Assembly: GCA_948567375.1 (NCBI GenBank)
Contig: CAOYZS010000005.1
Coordinates: forward strand, 310,001-374,000
Direction: 5' to 3'
Length of the DNA: 64,000 bases
From: Lunularia cruciata
Taxonomy: Eukaryota; Streptophyta; Marchantiopsida; Lunulariales; Lunulariaceae
A program made the translations under genes and the position numbers. A model generated the notes under the pieces. The model made no database searches. It saw only the letters and a list, made by a program, of their open reading frames with translations, and had not been told where the DNA came from. This document shows, one piece after another, positions 57,865 to 64,000 of this stretch (positions within the stretch are counted from its first letter, which is position 1; each line of letters starts with the position of its first letter).

Positions 57865-58406
57865 TGTGTAGAATTTCAAAGTGCAAGTCAATAGGCTAGA
57901 TGTTGGATTCCGCAGCCTTGATCTTCATTCTGTGTGTTTGATCCTAAGTGAAGTGCAATCGAAGCAATGCCTTGATAGATCTGAGAGGAATTGTAGTGTT
58001 GGTAGTATTTTTCATTTGTGAGTGCAGCATTGAGTTGATCTGAAGCAATTTCAATCAAGGAAGTTGTGGTTGTGCCTTTAGTGGAGTGGTGGAGCACAAT
58101 TCTAAGACGAGGTCATTTTGTAGTGAAGTGCCATTTTCAAGAGAGATTGAATCATCACAATCAAGATTGTTTGGAAAGATTTGATGGAGTTGTGATTGTG
58201 GGTGACAAATTGTTGTGACAAGACTGCGAGTCAGTGCTTGTTACTTTCCTCTAGGTGTAGTTTCTACTTGAGAGATTAAAGAAGAACCCAAGAAGAACTG
58301 AGATTGTTACTTTGCTTTGTATTTGACCAATTCTGACTTGTATCTCTGTGGGAACAAACTTTACTTACCTGATTAACGCAAAAGTGATATTTGTTGGGTT
58401 GTCACA
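57865..58406 (+). mobile_element. A22, right part: R-U5 and LTR end
   Basis: It continues A22 after A23 (GTGTGTAGAATTTCAAAGTGC joins ...TTTGTGAGTG) and ends GGGTTGTCACA at 58,406, seven bases before the primer-binding site. Confidence 0.85.
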
Positions 58407-58413
58407 TGATTTT

Positions 58414-58432
58414 TGGCACTGCTGCCGGGGAT
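58414..58432 (+). promoter_or_regulatory. Primer-binding site of A22 element, tRNA-Asp type
   Basis: TGGCACTGCTGCCGGGGAT, 16 of 19 bases identical to the complement of the plant tRNA-Asp 3' end. Spaced from the LTR end by TGATTTT, exactly as in the A18 element. Confidence 0.88.
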
Positions 58433-58935
58433 ACAAATCTTGGGAGTGGAAGAATACAAAGCTAAACTTAAAACTGGGTGTCAAAGTGATATGAATGTCT
58501 GCATTGAGAGAACAACAGGAAGAGAGAGTTTGAAGATGAATGTTGCATCGTGAAGAAGAAGAACACCTAAACAACTAATCCACTTTTGAAGAAACCAAAT
58601 GAGAGGTGTTGGACTTACAACTTCTTCATGAAGTGCAAGAAGCCTTGTGAGAACTTGACCAAAAGAAACATGAAGGCAGTTGGCAAGGCTACTTCTCGTC
58701 TCCATCTTCCAAGAAGAAGAAAGACTCAAGCAGGCGGACATATTCATTACAACCCAATACACCAACTTCCCCTAAAGCTATAAAGGAAGTCACATTTATA
58801 AAGAACTTTGTTTGAGGACGGACAGCATAGACACTAACAAAAGAAGAGTGTTAACACCTTTTAAGCACGATTCCTCGATTGTCTCAAAGGAATTTTGAAG
58901 AACACTCCGAAGGTGTAGAGCCTGATTCTTCCTGT
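58433..58935 (+). pseudogene. Leader and start of gag of the A22 element
   Basis: The leader (58,433-58,580) matches those at 26.7 and 48.8 kb. From about 58,600 the sequence parallels the G1 Gag start (CTTCTTCATGAAGT.CAAGAA, AACCCAATACACC.ACTTCC, AAGAAGAGTGT.AA), including a counterpart of the ECQYILHTIPRLAQRD region near 58,850. Stops and small indels prevent translation. It is cut at 58,935 by G2b's LTR. It shows the gene order LTR (with U3 ORF), primer site, leader, gag. Confidence 0.7.
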
Positions 58936-59592
58936 TGTGCGTATATACATTGCTACACAACAAACATTGCTGTCAACATCATACACTATAGAAGCACAAC
59001 TCATACATAAGTCATACATAGACTCTAAAGTGCTATAATAATCAGATTGTTTACCACTCTCAACTCATCTCAGATTAGTACTTGATCTATCACTCTATAA
59101 ACTGCCAACAACTAGGCTCTGATTATAGTTAGCCACACCCACTCTAGCTAAGAGAATCCAGGTGATGCTCACCGGCCTTTGTCCACCATAGCCAGGAACT
59201 CAAAGGCTCAACATTAGAGAAGTGAGCTCTCTGGAGCTCACTTTGAAAGTATACCCCCTGGACTTGAGCTAGGACTGAAACCCTAGTGGTCCAATTGACA
59301 ACACACTTGACGGTGCAAATGGTGCAAAGTGACGGTGGGCCTCACCGTGAAGTCAATACCCCAGACACAAAATCTGACCGTCTGAAAGTAGTCTTTGAGG
59401 AGCTGCTGAAATAACTCTAACTACTATCACTGGAACTCTAGTGTCCAAGCAATCTAGATGCGACACTACAAATGGCGTGATAGCTATCATGGGAATATAC
59501 ATTGCTACACAACATACATTGCTATCAACATCATACACTATAGAAGCACAACTCACACATAAGTCATACATAGACTCTTCTAAAGTGCCATA
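58936..59592 (-). mobile_element. LTR B2 of gypsy G2b (complete, 0.66 kb)
   Basis: On the minus strand the LTR runs from TATGGCACTTTAG (59,592) to GTATATACGCACA (58,936). The polypurine tract CTAGGGGGATGAT lies just outside, and the integrase/PHD end further right, so it is a 3' LTR. About 100 bp at one end (59,493-59,592) are repeated, diverged, at the other (58,940-59,035). Confidence 0.8.
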
Positions 59593-59605
59593 ATCATCCC
59601 CCTAG
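59593..59605 (-). promoter_or_regulatory. Polypurine tract of G2b
   Basis: The minus strand reads CTAGGGGGATGAT immediately before the LTR B2 start; counterpart of the G2a tract at 31,709. Confidence 0.6.
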
Positions 59606-59816
59606 CTGGCGGTTAGGTCCCTCTAACTCCCAATAGCCATCTACTCCAAGTATATGGTATACCCTATGATATGCAAAGATTAGAAGACCGGGTGCTATGG
59701 AGCTCCATTGTTAGTTGCCTATCTACAATCTATACCATATAAAGAATGAACTAGCTATAGGTCAAGTACATCAGGACATAACCACTATCCTCGAGGAACC
59801 ACCGTGAAGGGAGGAG
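59606..59816. other. G2b 3' untranslated spacer
   Basis: Non-coding; collinear with 31,722-31,881. The minus strand at its right end still reads the PHD C-terminal part (MTPPFTVVPRG, stop, WLCPDV), so the finger originally extended to about 59,755. Confidence 0.55.
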
Positions 59817-60088
59817 TCATCCTCTCAAACAACTATCACACACTAACATAGTAGTAGCTCCACCAAAAGAGCCACATAACATACACCTCAAGCCTGCATG
59901 TACAAGTGCCAAGCTTGGATCCATAGTACCATCAATGTTTGGGAGGTGGCATGGCACACAATTGCGCACATGATCCTTCCAAACAACACCATCACGTCCT
60001 TCCAACACAAGGACTCCAGATGGCAAAACCTCATGCACTCTCAAGATAGTGTTCCTTGTCCAAACATCAAGTGTCATTGGTGCAATAT
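59750..60088 (-). pseudogene. G2b integrase tail with PHD finger
   Basis: The minus strand is open for 95 codons from 60,104: TLDVWTRNTILRVHEVLPSG, VLVLEGRDGVVWKDHVRN, CVPCHLPNIDGTMDPSLAL, then CMLCGSFGGATTMLVCDSC. It has a stop after LRG where G2a has GWHMACMTPPL; MTPPFTVVPRG and WLCP follow just beyond. Together the two G2 copies show all parts of a PHD finger (CxxC, CDxC, GWHxxC, WLCP). The domain sits at the very end of Pol, after the integrase C-terminal region. It was cut upstream by the 3' end of A24 at 60,089. Confidence 0.75.
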
Positions 60089-60759
60089 TGTGACAACCCA
60101 GCAAATATCACTTTTGCGGTAATTGGATAAGTAAAGTTCATTCCCGCAAAGATACTATGCAGAAATGTCCAAATACAAAGTCAAAAGTCACAATTGCAGT
60201 TCTTCTTGGTTTCTTCTTTAATCTCTCAGGTAGAAACTACACCCAAAAGAGAGTAATAAACTCACAATCTTGACAACTTGTCACGAATACACACACATAA
60301 TCACATCATAGCAAATTCTGTCCAAACAACTCTTGAGTGTGATGATTCAGATTCTCCCAAAGATGGCACTTCACTGCGAAGCACAATTTCACCTCAGAAT
60401 TGTGTTCCACCCTTCCACTAAAGGCACAACTTCCTCGATCAAAATTGCTTCACATCAACTTCATGCTGCACTCACAAATGCAGAATACTACCAACACTAC
60501 AATTCCTCTCAGATTTGTCAAGGCATTGCTCCTATGCACTTCACTCAGGATCAAACACACAGAATGAAGATCAAGGCTACAGATTCCAACATCCACAGAC
60601 ACACTGACTTGCTCTTTGGAATTCTCCACACACTCACAACTACAAACATGAAATTGACAATTGGAATTAAGCTTAAGCGATGAGCACTGAGAACAACACT
60701 TTGTTTTATCTATCTTTAGAAATATAAATACTGAATAACATAGGACTGCGAATGCTCCC

Positions 60760-60767
60760 TTTAAATA
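60760..60767 (-). promoter_or_regulatory. Second TATA box (TTTAAATA region), A24
   Basis: The minus strand reads AGTATTTAAAGGG about 130 bp after the U3 ORF stop, at the same place as TATTTAA(A/G) in A6, A17, A19 and A22. Confidence 0.5.
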
Positions 60768-60887
60768 CTAAAGCAAATGGTAGACCTCCCTACCTATGCA
60801 CCGCTTCCTAACATCTCTTTCTACTTGCAGATCCCAAGAGGCAATCTATCTCTTCATATCCGCCTCTTCCTATCTCAAAATAGATAC

Positions 60888-63435
60888 TTATCCTGATCCG
60901 ATGTCTACCTCATCATTGGCTTCCAAACCCAATGATCTTCCCACTACTTCTCCTTCCTCAAGTATAGTTAAGTCTACCAATTCCTTCACTAATTCTACTA
61001 CTTCTACACTAGGAACTACAATTGAGCTCAGGAGTGACTTATCTAACTCTCTATCTCCTGACCCACTCTTCTCTAATGTGTCAATTATCAAGTCCGATGA
61101 CGCTTGAATTCCTATTTTTGCAATATCCGGTTTCTTCTCCAATGTCACACTATTCCAAATCTTCTCTAACTCCGAATTGACTAAATCTAATCTAAGACTA
61201 ACATTGTTCTCTACTTCTAACATTTTCCTATCTACGTGTTCCCTCAATCGGATCAACAAGGTGTTCATGTCCACATCCTTGGCTTTTCTATTCCGAGTTT
61301 CTTGCACAAGTAACTTCAACTCATGTAGGCGGGCTTCTTCCAATCTCCCTTCAGCCTCCATGCTTAAGATTGCTCTCAACTTCCCCGCAACTTCACCCAC
61401 TGATTCTGATGCATATCCTCGAGAACGTTCTACCTTCAACTCCTCACGATACATCTTCAACTCGTCTTCGTACTCCACAGCAAGCATCTTCTTCTCCTCT
61501 GCATACTGCATGCTCTGCCTTTCCATGCTCTTGACAAGTTCTCGTAATTGTTCATCTTCTTCTTGCCTAGCTGCCAACTCTCTCTGCCATGCTTGATCTT
61601 TCGCCGCTGCACTCTTCTTCAAACTATCCAACTCTTGCTCCATTACAATGGTCATCGCCTTCAAATGAACATTCTCAATGCACACATCACTCACTTCCTC
61701 CTTCATCTTGCTGAGGCACATTGCCTGTTCTGTTAATTCTCTGGCTCGCCTCTGCAGTTCCTTCTCTTTTACCTCGTAGCTTTCTTGTAACATGGTAAGA
61801 GTCTTCTTTGTCAAGCCTTCCTCCCTCCGGAGTTCTTCCACTCTTCAATTCTTTGGACTTGTTGCTCCTACAACTCCTTCACTTCACTCATCAAATACAT
61901 CACCACTTGCAACTCGTTCATCCCCTTTGTGCAATCTTGGGGAATTACCTTCCGATGATCCTTCAGTAGCTCCAGCACGGTGTGACCACCTTTGTCAAAT
62001 ACGATATTCTGCCAAAGTTCCCTTCCTCTTTATCATCATCTTCGTCTTGAGTCTTCACCTCCGTCATCAGCTCCTTCATCTGAAGTTGCGATCTTCGTAT
62101 CTTCATCATTTCGGTACTTTCTTTGTCTTGGCCTCTTCAACTCGGCCCCATGGGATTCCCCTCTTTCTCTTCTGGTCTTGGCTTGTTCACCTCCATCACC
62201 TGACAAGCCTCACTGACTGCCACGGATTGCTGAACTTCTGGCTCCCCATTGCTATCACTCTCGGACTCCTCACTTTTTAAGGTGAGCTCTTCTTCTTTAG
62301 ATTCCTCCTCTTGCGACTTGGTTTCTTCCCCAGACTCCGATCCCGATGATGCATCTTTCACCATCTTTGTAGTCTTTAAAATCAGCCGCCGAGTCTTTCT
62401 TTGAGTGGGAGGTGACTTTGCTTCTTTGGGTTTGCCACATTTCTTTGTCTTTGGACTGGTAATTTCTTTGACCTTCCACTGTCCGATCTTCAAGAAATAT
62501 TCATCATTTGCTTGAAGATGCAGCGTATATTGGCGCTCTTCCTCGTCTGCTTCCCGTTGTAAATCCGGATGAACGTGGGACACCATACAATGATGCTCCT
62601 CTTCGGTCAGCAGGTTCAATCTGAAGTAGAAATTTGCTGCAAACGGTGCAAAGTAATGCGGTGGCGAGCCCGTCCGCCAATTAACCACCATCTGCCTTGT
62701 GCGGTGGTGAAAGCACTTCACCCAATTCACTGGAACTCTTGCAAACATCTAATGGAAGAGCACGGCTTGCTGCATGTTCACATAGGTGGTTTGTTATGGC
62801 TTGAACATGGCCATCATCGCCCCCACAATGCTTCTTCGGATCGGATCCCGATAGGACTCCACCTTGTATCCATTCGTTGTTCTTGGAGCGAAAAATGAGT
62901 TGCAGATCTTTGCGGTCTCCTTTGTAGCATCACACTTCTGATAGAAGGTGATCCCCATCGGCTCTCCTACTTATCTCCCCAATACTAACCTCCAATCCGA
63001 CTCAATCCATCGAGCAGGGTTGCCTCTCTTCCCTTCCACCTCGGGACCCTCTTCACAATTACTGGCAACAATCTTTGCCATCACTCCCGAGAAACTAAAA
63101 TTCCAGTTCCATGCTAAAAATGTAATACGAAGTCTAGTCAAGACTTTGATTCTAGCTACTACATCTAATCTTTGGATTGCAAAACCTCACACCGCCAGCG
63201 CATTGGCCACCTTCTTCGCCATGATCTGTTCTCTCGTTCTACGATGCTGGAAGATGAGACCCTCTCTTGGATGAGACACTCTAACTCCCTCGGGGTTTCG
63301 GAAAATCTCACTCTTGATGGGCTTCTGGACACGCATTACTACATGACGACTACTCAAAAGGATTGGAAATTTACTCGGAACATTCAACTTGTCCCTACAC
63401 AGTCGCAATTTTATATTACCCCGAATCATAATCAT
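60888..63435 (-). pseudogene. U3 ORF of A24, second subfamily, two long open parts
   Basis: N-terminal part in one frame from 63,435 to 62,137 with a few stops: MAKKVANALAV, RLRITFLAWNWNFSFSGVMA, ESDWRLVLGR, GITFYQKCDATKETAKICNS, then an open 203 codons (MFARVPVNWVKCFHHRTRQM, HYFAPFAANFYFRLNLLTEE, EERQYTLHLQANDEYFLKIG, acidic EEESKEEELTLKSEESESDS). After a frame change, 317 codons are open at 60,888-61,841. These hold the coiled coil (ENVHLKAMTIVMEQELDSLK, RLHELKLLVQETRNRKAKD, RLREHVDRKMLEVENNVSLR) and the tail (LEKSGSGDRELDKSLLSS...VDIGSG). Start uncertain (63,435 or MAKKV near 63,220). The same architecture as A6 despite wide sequence divergence argues for a selected protein. Confidence 0.82.
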
Positions 63436-63788
63436 TCTTTAGTCAATTTCAGCTTCGAACATCTCTCTTCTGCGTGCAAATCCCGGTCACTATCAAGACA
63501 TGCTTCTTCTGCCCCCGCCGTTTCTTGAAATGTACTTTCTTGCCACGTACCAAGGTTGTTAAATGGTCTTTGTATCTCCTGTGCCTTCCGACCCAAAGAC
63601 GGTGCTCTTTGGACTTCTTCTATCGTACTACTTTTCCGAGTACCTCCATCATCGGATCCGATGTCATCTTCTTCGGATGTCCTCCGAAGTTACTTTCGTC
63701 CATTCTTCATCCGCAATTTGACTTTTTGTGCTTACTTCTTCTCTTAAACACAAATAAACATAGAAAAAGAAAAAAAGTGGGTACCACA

Positions 63789-63803
63789 TACCCCCTCCCT
63801 CAA
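63789..63803 (-). promoter_or_regulatory. Polypurine tract before A24
   Basis: The minus strand reads TTGAGGGAGGGGGTA immediately before TGTGGTACCC. The TGA of this tract is also the stop codon of the integrase frame, so pol ends inside the polypurine tract. Confidence 0.85.
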
Positions 63804-63985
63804 ATGTGAGTGTCCCCACAAACACCGACAATTGGGTTTTTATACAAAGTCGGGTTTGGGGTCCAATATTTTCCAACCCTCCAACCATTGATGCAAGTTG
63901 CAAAAAGACTGCCATCCAGGTCTGCAAGTTGAATAGAACCATTAATATATAGGTGCATCACATGATACGGTCCCATCTACCTTAG
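63800..63985 (-). pseudogene. Integrase C-terminus (GPY/F-type) of the A24 element, partial
   Basis: The minus strand reads GPYHVMHLYINGSIQLADLD, then GSLFATCINGWRVGKYWTPN and a short tail to TGA at 63,800. G-P-Y followed by a hydrophobic strand, N-G, D-L-D-G and a final N-G-x-R-x-x-x-Y block is the GPY/F module at the integrase C-terminus of Ty3/gypsy elements. A TAG lies just upstream of GPY. The domain helps integrase bind DNA and multimerise. The rest of pol lies beyond the window. There is no other reading frame between pol and the LTR. Confidence 0.7.
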
Positions 63986-64000
63986 ATGTAATTTTCATGG

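Larger units (their letters stand above)
60089..63788 (-). mobile_element. A24: 3' LTR of a family A element, 3.70 kb
   Basis: Minus-strand LTR from TGTGGTACCC (63,788) to GGGTTGTCACA (60,089). Immediately upstream of its start are a strong polypurine tract and the integrase C-terminus, so this is a 3' LTR in place. The flank at 60,084-60,088 is AATAT; its partner would lie beyond the right edge, next to the 5' LTR. It is the second sequence type of the family. Confidence 0.93.

Noticed and set aside
4509-58406. Regularly recurring short conserved blocks as a CRISPR array or satellite
   Set aside because: The repeats are kilobases long, in both orientations, unevenly spaced, and explained by LTR copies. 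No spacer pattern and no tandem array.
58938-59592. A 0.65-kb TRIM-like miniature element with 100-bp LTRs in G2
   Set aside because: The right-hand 100 bp is preceded by a polypurine tract and integrase/PHD coding sequence, and both copies share the same layout, so the unit is one LTR with an internal duplication.

Overview
This looks like nuclear DNA from a land plant with a large, repeat-rich genome. I cannot name the species; a gymnosperm or fern-like genome is an inference. I see no bacterial-style genes and no intact host gene. Almost everything is decayed Ty3/gypsy LTR retrotransposon, stacked element inside element. Primer-binding sites resemble the 3' end of plant tRNA-Asp.

Main content: at least 24 pieces (A1-A24 here) of one very long LTR family occupy most of 4.5-64 kb. 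Full-length copies are about 3.4-3.8 kb, begin TGTGGTACCC and end GGTTGTCACA. Six copies are bounded by perfect 5-bp target-site duplications (TSDs): CTTCT, CCAAG, AAAAG, TACAC, CTACT and GAGTG. These are LTRs: A8, A18 and A22 are followed by a leader with a tRNA-Asp-like primer-binding site, and A24 is preceded by a polypurine tract and the integrase C-terminus. Unusually, each long LTR carries its own gene of about 800 codons (here the U3 ORF). It has its own TATA box and lies upstream of a second TATA box that probably starts the genomic RNA. The product has a conserved N-terminal block of about 240 residues, an acidic/basic middle and a long coiled coil, and I do not recognise it. All copies are broken, but A6 keeps one frame over its whole length with only four premature stops.

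Layout. 1-4.5 kb: CCHC zinc-knuckle reading frame, a gag-like remnant, and LTR core of a second gypsy family (B/G2). 4.5-22.9 kb: a Russian-doll block (A1-A7), with A5 and A6 inside A4, and A4 inside A3. 22.9-26.9 kb: gag-protease-RT remnant (G1) on the minus strand, joined through its leader and primer site to 5' LTR A8 (26.9-29.2 kb). 29.2-35.1 kb: gypsy G2a (integrase, terminal PHD finger, LTR B1), itself hit by A9 and A10. 35.1-43.5 kb: fragments A11-A15. 43.5-48.9 kb: A16, an internally deleted element, interrupted by complete A17. 48.9-51.9 kb: fragments A18-A21. 51.9-58.9 kb: 5' LTR A22 (with A23 inside), primer site, leader and start of gag. 58.9-60.1 kb: a second G2 element (G2b). 60.1-63.8 kb: 3' LTR A24, then the polypurine tract and integrase end of an element that leaves the window on the right.

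How the parts relate: G1 supplies Gag/Pol of the long-LTR family, and A24's flank supplies its integrase end. The U3 ORF would be an accessory protein made from the LTR itself, in arrangement like the Sag gene in the U3 of mouse mammary tumour virus. Its function is unknown.
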